A DNA stretch of 64,000 nucleotides from Brachionus manjavacas. Its lineage: Eukaryota; Rotifera; Eurotatoria; Ploima; Brachionidae. Positions 11,499-23,900 of this stretch are shown here, piece after piece; position 1 is the stretch's first letter; each line of letters starts with the position of its first letter. Location of the stretch: the NCBI GenBank assembly GCA_019054805.1, contig JAHQIY010000036.1, forward strand, positions 62,001-126,000. Direction: 5' to 3'. The notes under the pieces are model-generated. The model did not search any database and was not told the origin of the DNA. It saw nothing but the letters and a program-made list of their open reading frames with translations. A program made the position numbers and the translations under genes.

Positions 11499-12922
11499 TT
11501 AGCTTGTAATTTTATTTTTTTTGATAAATTTGAACCAGCTTTTAAAAACATCCAATTTGGCAGCATAAATATTGGCTGGCTCAATGCTTGTTTGCGGGAT
11601 TTTTAGCATTCTCCTTACAACAATTGAATCCAATACTACCAATTCAATCAAGCTCAGAAAATTAGAGCTTATCCAAAACAGACCAACACTCTATTATTAA
11701 ATATTTTTATTAAAAAAAAATACAAAAAACAGGTAAGAAAAACTTACCGATGGCATATTTGAAATAAAATATGAAATAACTAGAATAAAAGAAATACTCA
11801 AGTATTTTCTAAACGAAAATACTTTTCCAAGGCCTTTTTTACTCATTGTATTTAATGATGCATACTAATTAATAAAATTTAAGTAATAAATTTACATGGC
11901 ATTGTGAATTTTAGAACTGAAAAATCCAACTTGGTTCTTAATAGTTATAAAGTATGAAATTTGCATCACAGCAGAAATATTTAGTTTATAATAACCAATA
12001 TTGGGCTTTGAGCTAAAAAGTTATTAAGTTTTTTAATTTTTTTTCGAATTTTTTTGTTCTAAAATTCTCAATGCCATTTGTATGAATATCTGAGAAATTG
12101 TACAATTAACGTTGAAAGACCTATCACACAGTAAAGACCAGGTAAGATGCCGTAAGGGTCGCTGGATGCCAGACTACTAAGCCACATGAATCCCTCATTC
12201 GATAATTGCTCCATTTGAAGACTATTACCTTGATAGTTCATTTAGGAAAAAGACTAAAGACAAAAAAAACTACCATTTTTTCCAAAAGTCAAATTTCTGG
12301 TAGCTGATGATAAATAAATCCAAAATGGCATTTGTAAAACGGATGAAATTGGAATTTTTTGTGGCTGACAATTTTCTTTTCTATACAAGTGGTTTCTAAT
12401 TAATACAGTCTAAAGATTTTGCTTAAAAATCTTGAATGAATACTTAAATTAGTTTACTTGTCTTGTTAGTTTCCGTTTCATCTCAGGAGATACAAAAACC
12501 GAATCTCTTTTTAAATTTTTAAAAGCTTTTTCCAAAGTTTCATTTAATTTTGGCTGCAAATTGACAAGCTTAGCCATCAAATGCTCTTGATAAACTTTTA
12601 TTGGAAAGCAAACAGAAAGTCTGAATAGAACAGCTGTCAAAAAAATAGTAGAAGACCATTCAAGCGAAAAGTTATCATGCAAGGATGTTATCAAATCTTC
12701 ACATGTGTGTGTTATTGGTGAATCAGTAATGAAGCTGAATTTTTGAGATTCAGTACCAGTCATCATATCAGACTCTGGTGACGAGATTACAACATTTTTT
12801 ACTTTGAGGTCTGATGTTGAAACAAATCGTTTATTAGCAGCACAATTTGGAAAATTGGACAAAACACGATTTTTGTGTAAATAAGAATAAGAAAGGATAT
12901 TTTTTCCTATTATTCTGTTCAT
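11499..12922 (-). CDS. COX18: COX18, mitochondrial inner-membrane insertase (Oxa1/YidC family)
   Basis: COX18 belongs to the Oxa1/YidC/Alb3 insertases and helps translocate the COX2 C-terminal tail during cytochrome c oxidase assembly. Five exons join in phase: 12922-12458, 12409-12274, 12228-12104, 11864-11748 and 11690-11499, giving 344 aa (human about 333). The N-terminus looks like a mitochondrial presequence (Arg/Lys/Ser/Asn-rich). The core matches vertebrate COX18 segment by segment: LFRLSVCFPIKVYQEH before the NLQP block, LQMPFWIYLSSATRNLTF, then GILPGLYCVIGLSTLI. The last segments are ISFILVISYFISNMPS and VGLFWISSNFLSLIELVVL, followed by RIP. The least certain join is intron 3 (donor GTACAA at 12103): reading on gives a stop a few codons later, and splicing restores a good match with two residues missing. 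Confidence 0.88.
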
Positions 12923-13046
12923 TTTCTAAAATGATGATAAAATAAAAAAAAAAGGGGAAAATTTTTGTCTCTTTATTATAAGAGTTCATATTTTTAAAAT
13001 TGTCCTATTGTTGAAAATAAAATTTATTTCAAAAAAAAAAAGATAT

Positions 13047-14221
13047 TTAATCATTGAAATTTTTGGCATGTATTCGTTGAGCTCTCTTTCGTAGAACCCA
13101 AGCGGCCAAATTAGGAAAAAAGAAACGTAGCCATATTGCTATTCTGTGAAGGAAAACAGCAACTAAAACTTCTTGATCTCTGTTCAGAATTGACTTGATC
13201 ATCACTTGAGCAACATAGCTGGGACTAAATCCGAGACGATGTTCATCATCGTTTGTGTCATTTTTTGACCCATCGCTTCTCAAAGCATTCAAAGAGACAT
13301 TTGTATTTATATACCCAGGCTGGATATTGATTATATCTATGTTCTTGTGGTTGAAAAGCTCCCCTCTTAATGAATCCGAATGAGCTAACAATGCATGTTT
13401 AGATGAACAATCTAATGAAGAAAAAATATGTTTTTTTTGGTTGACAAGTTTTTTTTTATTTTACAAACTGATCGATATGGAATACCAAGGTAGCTTTGGA
13501 CACTTCCAATATTTACAATTGCATATTGTCTTCTTTTTTGACTCATGGATGAGCGCAGGGTGTTGTCTTCAATCATTTTGTTGACAATATAATTGGTCAA
13601 ACGAACAGCACCAAAATAATTTATATTCATTATTTTCTGGTAGATTTCATCTGGAGCGGTAAAACTCTGAAAATTTTTTCAATCAAGGTTTAAAGATATT
13701 TTTGTCAAAAAGATACCTCGCCTCTGAAACTAACACCAGCATTGTTGACCAAAATGTCCACAGTTTTAAATTTTTTTGTTACTTCGTCCAATTTTTCTTT
13801 AATTATATCATAATTAGAGCCAACATCAAGAACTAAAATTTCAGGTTCTTTTCCACTTTTCTTAATTTATAAATACAATATTCAATTTAAAAATTTTAAC
13901 TAAAATTTACTTGCATTAGAGTTGATTTTACTTTATTTAACTCGACATTGTTTCTTGCACATAAAATTAGTTGAGCGCCAAGAGGATAAAGCTCTTCAGC
14001 GATCGCTAAATGAAAAGAAAATTAAATCCCATAGGTTCATTTTTAAACTCACCCTTTCCCAAGCCACCAGAAGCACCTGTAATCAAAACTGTTTTGTTCT
14101 GGAAATATTTTTTGGAAAGATTATTCAATTTGAAGCGTTTGAATACTTTATAAACAAAGTATATTAGACCAAAAGAGGTCAGAGAATAAACTGGAAAGAG
14201 GCTTTTTCCAATCTCAAGCAT
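13047..14221 (-). CDS. DHRS7B: DHRS7B-like short-chain dehydrogenase/reductase
   Basis: This is an NAD(P)-dependent short-chain dehydrogenase. In vertebrates DHRS7B is a peroxisome/ER membrane reductase (acyl/alkyl-DHAP reductase, ether-lipid synthesis). Five exons join in phase: 14221-14053, 14005-13911, 13860-13717, 13666-13465 and 13411-13047, giving 324 aa (human 325 as I recall). An N-terminal hydrophobic segment (about residues 12-27) is a membrane anchor. The Rossmann cofactor motif TGASGGLGKA lies at 48-57, the NNAG motif follows, and serines of the IVNIGSVQSY strand precede the active site. The catalytic tyrosine and lysine are in YCSSK (about 204-208). The tyrosine codon is split by the last intron, so the unspliced frame appears to lack it. 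The C-terminal tail is basic. Confidence 0.92.
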
Positions 14222-16674
14222 TTTTAATGAATTTAGATCAAATGATTTTTCAAAATTTTATGCTTATACACTCTTTTATAGAAAAGTGCATTCTTTAATG
14301 CATTTTAGATTTAATTTAAAAAATTTGAGCATTTTATTAAATTTTATTTTGTAAAATAAATTAAATTTATTGACTTATTTTTTTTAAAAAATATATTAAT
14401 TTCTTAATTATTTTCTTTCACTTACCAGTCACTCAAAATTAGTTTTTTTTTCATACAAATTAGATTAGATTTCTCACAACATTTTGTTTTTTTTTATCCC
14501 AAAAAGTAAGATTTGTAATCTCCAAAAAGCTCAATCAATTCTTTTTGCTCCATAAATTTACTTGATTTTTAAATTTTATTTTTTGCATTTAAATCCCGAT
14601 AATTTAAAAATAAAAATTTTTATTTATTGTATCTTTGGGGTATAAACTGATTAAGATATCAAAAAATGAATTTTCTAAGCTTTTTAAAATGCGGGATTAA
14701 AACTTGTTAGATTACATCATCATTTATTTAGACTTCTTGATGAGTTTAATTAACTGTGTAAGAGCATTTACGTATCCTATTAATTATACTTTTATACAGC
14801 TCTTACGGCGAATATTATGCTGCTGAAATAAGCAACTAACTATCTATGTATTAGTAATTTTTTCAATTTCAAAAATTCATTTAATTTTCTCATAAAATGC
14901 ATGAACTCTAAATTTTAAAAAATCTAAATTTAGAGTTAATCTCTAAATTAAAAAAAAAATCAATTTAAAATGTCAAAATATTTTATTAATAGCTTTTTTA
15001 TTACTGAGATATTTGAATCAAATATAGAAGATTTAAAATTTTGATTCATTAATTTGCTCATTAATTAAGCTGAAGAAATATGACAAAAAAATTTGTTTTT
15101 TAAAATTCAATATCTATGTAATTATTTAAATAAGTATTTTGTGCACAAGTATTTCAAAATTTAGAAACTAGAAATTCTTAAAAAATAATTAAAAAAATTG
15201 AACATTATTTAAAATAAAATCTAAAATTTAAACCGATTTAATTTTGATTAAAAAATTCGAGCAATTTATGGATTATTTTCTATGTTATGGTTAATTTAAA
15301 AAAATTCTTTTTTATTTTTATTTATCTGATTAAGCATAAATGTTTAAAAACAGATGAAAATAATTAATTTTTAATAACTATTGATTTAAATATTTTTAAG
15401 TAAAAAAAAAATTTATTTTGTTAATAAAAAAATAGAAAATTGTTATTTCTAAGTACAACTGATTTGATCAATAAGATCTTGAGTTACATTTAAGGCACAT
15501 TACTGCAAAATTAAAATAATAAAAAAAAAATTTTAAAGGTGATTTGGCCAAAAAATTTTTATTTTATTAAGAAAGGAAATTTCGAAACGTATCTGTTTAA
15601 ATTTCATTTTATATGATATTTGAAAAAAAACCAAGAGTAAAAACTAATATTTGCTTTTTTAAAAAATATTATTTCAAAATATTTTTTTTATATAAGATAT
15701 CAAACGTGGTTAATTTTGGTCTAAATGGTTGACTTTTTTAAAGGGCAAAAACTTAAGTCAATTGCAAACAATTTTTATCATTTTTGATTTAAATTAAAAA
15801 TTACTAATTTAATAGAACTCACCACATAACCTCTTCTCTTTATTTAATGAAATTATTGGAAATTTTTTTCCATCAATATTTTGAAATAGATAAATCATAA
15901 TTTTATTTTTCTGTACCTAGCTAATTCTCCTTTGGATTACAAAATTGAAATCAAAAAGGGAAAAAGAAAATCAATCAAAATAATTATTTAATTGTAAGGT
16001 ATAATAAATATAAAATCGGTAAAATACAAAAGAGGAGTTTTAAAAGATAAATAATGAAAGTCAAATGACATCTGAAAGTCAATATTTGGAGGGTCTTTAA
16101 ATAAAAATGAGACAATTATTTCTCATAAAATAATAAAAATTTCATTTTTCAGGTTTATGTGTGAATCTGTTTACTCAAATATAGGCAATAGAAAGATTGT
16201 TAAAACTCCTTTTTTATTTAACGATAAGATGATAAATAATAATAAAAAAATTGTTGCTGGTAATTGGAATCTAATTGCCAAATAAGGTAAAATGAATTCT
16301 AATAAGTTCTAGTTGATAAATTATCCAAGACATCAAAATTGTCCTCTATTTTTATTAAATTTAAAACCAATAGATAAAATTATAACTAACTTGGGTATTT
16401 TTGTCTTATTATGCATAAAAATAACATAGGTATTCTAAAGGATATATCTTTCATTTTTTGTCATAGAAAAGATTATCCACCAAGACCTCAAAGATCATTA
16501 ATTAAATCAAAAAAAAATGATTATTAAGTTTTATAAAAATTTAAAAAAAAATCATCAAACTTATTCACAGATTAAAAAAGAAAAAAAATATATAAATATC
16601 TTCAAATTCCACTATTAAAAACACAAAATGCATATAATCTTAAACCGGCCAAGACTTTTAATTGTTTGTACAAA
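14222..16674. other. Intergenic stretch between DHRS7B and the GPCR gene
   Basis: About 2.4 kb of AT-rich DNA. I see no coding exon, RNA gene or clear repeat. It should contain the DHRS7B promoter and the 3' UTR of the GPCR gene. Confidence 0.5.
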
Positions 16675-17958
16675 TCACCGGTTTTCAAAGCTACACTTGT
16701 TGAAAAATGTCTTTATAAACTGTTTGCGAAACTTTTTGCCAAGCATTACATACATCAAACAATTAAGGGTTGAATTAGTGACTATGAGAAAGTTGCTCAC
16801 GTCCAGAGATGAATAATACATGGGCTTAAAGTAGATGCCTAAATTTTTGAACGTAATGAGCCGTAAAACAGTTGACGGAGACTGACAAATGAGAAAAACA
16901 AAAATCAAGCCGACCAGCATGATTGTCACATCATTTCTTATTGTTTTATCACTTGGAAAGCGCTCGCTAGCCACCGCAAACACCGGGTAGGACATGGCAG
17001 TCACAGTCGAATTTCTGTTCCCATTGACTTTGATGCATCTCTCTGTGCACGACGAGTCCAAGTCGAACAGCTCGTCGCGGCTCTTCTTCGCCTTTAGGCA
17101 AGAAAAAAGCTGCTTGGGCGGTCTCAAATAGTTGATGCTAATGGAACGCTTGCCGTTCTCACTCATTGAGTTCTGGTTTGACCGATTGGTAGCGTCCGTG
17201 TACGCAATGTGCAGCTCCCGGTGCCGCTTGTTCGACTTAAGAATGTCATAGATGAGAAAGCCGTTCAGCACTATTATGAGCATAATGGGCAGAATGCAAA
17301 TGAAAGTGCTGTAGATCAACAAATGGTAGATGTAGATGAAGTGGCGATTGCGGCCAAAGCTGGTCAGCGACTGAAATATGTGCACCCTGCCCAGAACCTC
17401 TATGCTGACGTAAGATCGTTCAAGAAACTGCGGAATAGAGTAGATGGATGCGAGACAAAACAAACAAGTTATAACAATTAGCGCTCGTCGTCGCGAACAA
17501 AACACTCTGCCGTAATAGGGATGGCAAACGTAGACATATCTGTCCACAGTGAAAGCCAGCGTTATCCAAACGCTGAGCGCCTGGGTCGACGACACAATCG
17601 GGTAGATGTAAATGAGCAGTATCTTGTAGTTGTTGGCGAGGTTGGGCGTCACTGAGAGGATGCTCGGCGCGGCATAGTTTAGCAGAATTGTGACTGTGAA
17701 CGTGAGAGATATTTCGTCGCAAATGGATAGACCAAGCAAGTAAGAGTAGGTCGAGAGGCGTTTCATTGACTTTTGGCTCAGCACAATGATTGAGAATATG
17801 TTGCCAATCATTCCAATCATACAGATGCACACGCCGACTATGGCCAGGATTCTGGTTAGCTTGGTCACGCCGATTTGGTTTATTTCCTCATCGGCTATGT
17901 CGTATGAGTCTTTGAATGGATCGGTCAGCAGAAATGTTTCGTTCGATTCATTGAGCAT
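16675..17958 (-). CDS. Class A neuropeptide-type GPCR (FMRFamide-receptor-like)
   Basis: A single uninterrupted frame gives a 427-aa seven-helix receptor that would act at the plasma membrane through G proteins. Two N-glycosylation sequons (N3ES, N6ET) open the extracellular N-terminus. TM1 has the GN motif (52-53), TM2 the conserved Asp (D81), TM3 ends in DRY (139-141), TM5 has its proline (LPIM), TM6 has CQSP (358-361) in place of CWxP, and TM7 has NCLMY (399-403) in place of NPxxY. The third intracellular loop is long (about 240-342) and basic. The pattern resembles invertebrate FMRFamide or related peptide receptors; the ligand cannot be deduced. Oddities: no cysteine near the top of TM3 or in the second extracellular loop, no Trp in TM4, and GC content far above the neighbours. 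Confidence 0.88.
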   Translation of the reverse strand: MLNESNETFLLTDPFKDSYDIADEEINQIGVTKLTRILAIVGVCICMIGMIGNIFSIIVLSQKSMKRLSTYSYLLGLSICDEISLTFTVTILLNYAAPSILSVTPNLANNYKILLIYIYPIVSSTQALSVWITLAFTVDRYVYVCHPYYGRVFCSRRRALIVITCLFCLASIYSIPQFLERSYVSIEVLGRVHIFQSLTSFGRNRHFIYIYHLLIYSTFICILPIMLIIVLNGFLIYDILKSNKRHRELHIAYTDATNRSNQNSMSENGKRSISINYLRPPKQLFSCLKAKKSRDELFDLDSSCTERCIKVNGNRNSTVTAMSYPVFAVASERFPSDKTIRNDVTIMLVGLIFVFLICQSPSTVLRLITFKNLGIYFKPMYYSSLDVSNFLIVTNSTLNCLMYVMLGKKFRKQFIKTFFNKCSFENR

Positions 17959-20900
17959 TGCGAATCAATTTTTAAACTCGCTGTTAATCCATTTATTTTC
18001 TTCTGTTTTCCTCCTCTTAGGATAGCATCGTTTAGCAGCAATTATTGATCAATTATTTCTATTAAAAATAAAAATTGCTTTAAACTTAAATTAATTTTTA
18101 ATCTTTGTCTTATCATTTAGAAAATTATTTCAATTTTATCTCAATTTAATTCGATCTTGTTTTCTTTTGAGGCGCTGTAAAAGAAAATTAGAAAAAAAGT
18201 TTATCTTCCAGGTATCAAATTAAGCTTAAGTTTAAAAGTTTAGTAAAAAATTATGGGTTTTCAGCACCAAGGAAAAACATAGACTTGTTTTTATATTTTT
18301 TTTTTCAATAAAAAAATTAAATTTATGTGTTTGATAAATATTATTGGGGCTGGCAAATAATAAGCCACAGAGTGACCACCCACGAAAATATTGAAAATGA
18401 TAGTTTCGAGAACACTTTTTAAAAAATTTTACTTTTTTTTAATAAATAATTAGTTGCTATTTTACCTAATTAATTATTAAAAGCTTAATTTGAATACTTA
18501 AAATTTCAACTTTGAATTATATAATAAAAGTAAAATATAAATTAATTTCTAATGAATTTTAAATAAAGATATAAAAATAGGTTATATATTAAAAAAAGGT
18601 TCTAATAAAATTCACTAAAATAGATAAAGTAAAATGAACGTTAATATTTTTTTATCTGTTCAATTTGTTTTTTTTTATTTATTTTAATTTTCAAAACCTG
18701 AATAAATGGAAAAAAAAATTTTTATTTACTCACATTACTATAATTGACAAAATTTCGAGAAAATTAATGAGCAAAATTTGTATAGATTTTGATTATTTTG
18801 GTGAAAAAAAATTAATTATTAAAACAATTTTCTAAATTTATTTTTCTTAAAATGATCAATTCTGCATTTAAAGGAATAAAAAGTAAAAAATTCAAAAAAA
18901 TTAAATTGAATTGAATTCAAATTTTTCAAACATTAAGGGTTAAACAGTATTTTAAGATAAGTAAACTAACCTACTGATTGAATTTAAAAAAAAAAGAACA
19001 ATCTCTGTTTTCCATTTTTTAAGATACCATCGCTTAAGATCAATAATTGATAAATAATTTTTTTAAATATAAATGGGTCTTAACTTAAATGACTATTTGA
19101 TCTTAATTTTTTAATTTAGAAATTAATTTCAATTTGTTTAGAGTTAAATTTTTTTTCCCAGAATTATTCTAAAACTAAATGGCTCTTTTTAATTTGAATT
19201 AAAATTTTGGAAAAACAAAGATATTTAGATCATGATTTATTGTTCCTTCATTTGATTATATTTTATCTCTAGTTAAATATTTATTATTGAATGAATGAAT
19301 CCAAGTTTTCATCTTCAAACGAACGAATCTTATCGACGATACAATCGATTTAGATTATTTAAGCTACACAGTATATTATTTGTAATTGTTTGTAATTTGC
19401 GCAGGGAAAAGAATTGAATAATAATCTATAATATTTAAAAAATTTCAATCAAGTAACAAATTTGACGAAATTATTCTAAATTTTAATTACAGTTTAAAAC
19501 AACTTTAAAAAACTTTTGTTTTCATAAGAAATATATTTTGAAATAGGAGAAAATTAGTACAAAAAAATAACATATTTACTTCTCTTAGAGATTTTCAAGT
19601 TTATTTCTTTTGGAATAATTTTTGGTGTATATTGAGCATTAACAATGAAAGTAAGTTAAATATAAGTTTTGTTTTAAAATTAAAATTTTAAAATTCTATT
19701 AACAGGGTTCCGATCAGAATAACTACTAAAATAATTTTAAAAATCACTTATCTTCTTTGTTTGACAAGACCAAAAAAATCAAATATTAAATTTTAAAAAA
19801 AATTTTTATGCAAATAAATGTAAAAATTAGTACCTTCCGGAAATGAATTTAAATGTTTTTTTTAATTGATTCTTAAATTGAGCGCATTTTTGATTTCAGT
19901 AAAAAATTTAATAAAAATAAACAAAAATTTTATTCTGAATTATTAAACGGGGATTTTTTAAAAAGTAAATGGATATAAGGATACTTGAAGAGATTAAATC
20001 GCTTTGAATGATCTTTTCTCCCATGATCTATTCTCAAGCTAAAGGACTTTATTTAAAAAAAACTTTTTGTCCTCTCATTCAAGAAATTAAAATTCAAAAA
20101 CCAACTTGTAGTTCCAATAATATGAAAATTTTGCTCGAAAATAAAGCCAGTTAATAATAATTTCCTTAAATTTCCTTAAATCACAGTATTGCATCCTACT
20201 GGCACATCAGACTTAGCTCCTCTTAATTTTTGGGTATTAAATGATATAAAAAAATGATTACCTGATCGAACAACCGAAGAACAGTTGGCACCCCTGGTTA
20301 CAGAGAAACTAAATTTTTTTTGATAGAAAGAAATTCAAAAACCATCTATAATTGGATTGAACGAATGAAGCTGTGTATTGAAAGTCAAAGGATTCTTTTG
20401 AAAATAAGAAAAAATGATTCAATTGAGCTTCCTGTGCTTCAGCATGAGAATTTTTTAGATCGTTGTCTTTACAGTATTTTAAGCCTTAAATTTCTTATTA
20501 TCCTATTTTATTGTACATAAATGCTTCAAAAAAAAACTGTTTTATTTGGTTCATAAACATATTTTTTCCAAGTATTGAAACTGAATTTTTATTATTTTTT
20601 TTTATTAATTTTTATGTAAAGTGCTGATTAATTAATTTATGAAAGATTAGATCGCATTTTAGGATTAAAGTAAATTTTTTAAAATGAGCAGAAATATATC
20701 TAATTTAAATATTTATTTGAAATAAATGTTAAAAATTTTTTAAGCTAACTGGATGACTAGATTAAAAAATTCATATTATTAGTCAATTTATTAAAATAAA
20801 TCTAGAATTCTATTAAAAAGAAAAAATTCTAAAAAAATTAATTTGAATGAGAATTCCATATTTTTTAAATTGAATTATAATTGAAGATCAGTGGATAACT

Positions 20901-23900
20901 TTGAATTTGATCTATTTATAATTTCTTGCTAATTCTGGTGAAATTAATTTTAATCGATTTGATAAGGTTACCATTTCAGTGGGTGCGAGTGATTCTTGAA
21001 GTATTCGACTTAAAAAGTTCTTTATTTGTTAAGAAACATACAGAATAATGCATTAGAATCTTTAAAAATCAAAATATTTAATAGATCACGAAATAAAATC
21101 ACACAATGCCTAACGCCTCGGTAATAATCAACAAACCTAAATGGGAATTTAATTTCGAAAAATTGAAAATTTTTCGAAATTGTAAGATTAGATTTCTAGA
21201 AACAAATGCCATTTTTATTCAACTTAAATCAGCTTTTTAAAGCTAAAGATTAGATATGATTAATGAAAGCAAATGGTTTGCATTTAACATGATAATTGAC
21301 CAGAAAAAGGAAAATTATTGACATAGATTAATTTAGTGCACAATAATTTGAGTTTTTGGGAGTTTAAATTGTTCCTCAAAATTACTTTATTCCACTCATT
21401 AGAATCATTATTTGGAAAATTGAAATTATATTTAGCTTGAAATCGATTTTGAGAAATCATTAGTTTTTCGGATGTTACATGCTATAATCACTCGAAGCCC
21501 ATGAATATTTTAAAGATATGTGACAAAATCTTTTATGATTAAAATTAGATGAACTTAATTGATTAAAAATTCCCTCTGAGACATGAAAAAAATTCTCAGC
21601 TAAATTTTGAGACATAAAACAAGTTTTAACTACAGGAATTACAGTTTATTTTTTCCTTTTTAAAATTAATTATTCGTTTATTTATTTATTTTTTCTCACA
21701 AGCTAAATTTTGTGTTTTATCAAAAGATTTTTTCAAAAATGACATTTCATGATTTTCTGTTTTTATCCGAAATTTATTTAAAATTGTCAAAGTAATATAA
21801 ATTTAATTTACAAGAAAAATACAAAAATGTTTTTTCCTTTTTAGAGTATTTTGATGATTATTAATTAACCTTGGAAAAAAAAAACTTTTTTAAAGGATAT
21901 TACATAAACTTTCATTAATTATAAATTAATATGATTATTTAAATTTAATTAAAAATTAAAGTATTACATGATTTTTATTTTAATCTTTTTTCTAAAATTA
22001 ACAAGAAATCAGCAATTTAAAAAAAATTGCGTCTTTTGCTATTTTCACTTTTTATCTCAATTTAATTGATTTCGGGTAATTTTTCCTAAATGTCGGGAAA
22101 AAATAAAATTCTAATAACATTTTAATTATTAGAGGTCAGTAATTCCACATAAAAAAAACAAATTTTTTTTTTCTTTAATTTTGACAAAAATCTTCCATTT
22201 TTCCTAATTTTGTGAACATATATTTAAATTTTTTAAATTAACTGTCGAAAACTCTTGCATTTTCTTATCTTCTTAAAAAAGTGTCCGGCGTTCAACTTTA
22301 ATTTAAACAAATATTCAACTAAATTTTAATTAAAAAATAATCTAGAAAACAATTCAGATTTATTTTTTAATTTTTCTAGAATAAAGTTTGATTTTAGGTT
22401 AAAAAATTGTTAAAACATGGTCTCGAAGTGAATAATTCCACAAATAAACTTGAAGTTCGCGTGGTATAGAGTTTACAGATGTTTTAATTTAGATATTTTA
22501 GTTAGATTAAGAGCAAAATTTTAGCATGTCAATCAATTCCAAAGTTAGAAGGAAAAAAATTGAGTTCTTTTTTGCAGATGATCTAAAAAAAAACGATTTT
22601 TGGTTAGAGTAAAATTTATCTTTATTAACATTGATGGTTAATTTTAGTTACATGACATGACTTTTATTGTTCTAAATTATTTTTATTATTTTAATATTTT
22701 ATTTTAAAATGAGCAATCTATTTTAATATAATCAAATATTGAGTCTGTCATCTCAAAACACTATAAATAAAATTTGCTTAATTTAGAATTGATTAAATAT
22801 GTGACGATTTAACAAGATTTTGAATGGCGCAATCATCTAAAAATAAGTCTACTTCGACAAACTATTTATTTAATCTGACTTTTATCTTTTTTTCAATCAG
22901 ATCTAAGCTAAAATTAATAAAAACCTACGCAGTGTATCCATTGTGATACTAAGAAAAAAAATATTATAACCCTTGACTTGAATTATTGAATTTATTGATT
23001 AAATTTTTATGAGTCGATAATAAATTTTTGTCAAATAAAAAATGTCATAAAACAAGAACTCGGTGCTTATGTTTTAACTATTTACTATTATTTTAAATGT
23101 GTTAGCTTAAAATATTGAAAAAAAAATTAATTACTTATTAAAGCCCAAAAAAATAAATATATTGGATTTTTCAAGGCGTACAAATCACTATCAGACTTTC
23201 ATTAGATTCCATTCAACTAGAATCAATTTCCTTTTAAAATCACAATTTTGGTCTCTCAGGGTTTTGATAGATTCGAACTCAAATTTGACTAAAATTTAAT
23301 AAATTAATATACAAAATTACTTAAAATAATTTAATCTCTTTCCGCTTGACTTAATTGAATATTTAAATCGCTGTATTGTCACACAGCCTTTATGCAGACT
23401 TTTAGGAAGCTTCATTTGATTTTAAAAGCAGATTTGATTCTTTCGGTTGCATCCCATGTTCATTTAAATAAACCACTCGAGCTCAAGGATTACTTGGCTA
23501 AGTAACAAGTGAAAATTATTTGATCAAAATGTCAGATAAATTCTTTCAAATGAAAAATAAAATGTTCTAATTGAAAAATAAAGATTTGAAATTCATAATT
23601 TTTTGTTCTTAATTGGCTTTAATTGCCAAAGTTAATTCTGTAATCAATGCAAAAAATTACAGCAATCAAAAATAATTTTCTCTCAAAACCTAAAATCAAA
23701 AATTTTATAGCTTTTATTTTTAAATTGAATATCTCTCTTCCTTTTCAATAATTGACTTCTTCTCTATAATAGCTTGACGCAGGATAAAGCCTTGCAAAAG
23801 ATCAATTCCTGTGTGCACAAACCGCCTGATTCTTTATGACAAATTTATTCAAATAAAGTCGACCAAAGCCTACGATGAACTATTGGGTGCACTTTTCCTA

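Noticed and set aside
17209..17481. Plus-strand and alternative minus-strand frames inside the GPCR gene
   Set aside because: Shadows caused by the high GC content of the receptor coding sequence.
23255..23290. GATTCGAACTC, similar to a tRNA T-loop on the minus strand
   Set aside because: No matching acceptor, D or anticodon stems could be drawn around it.
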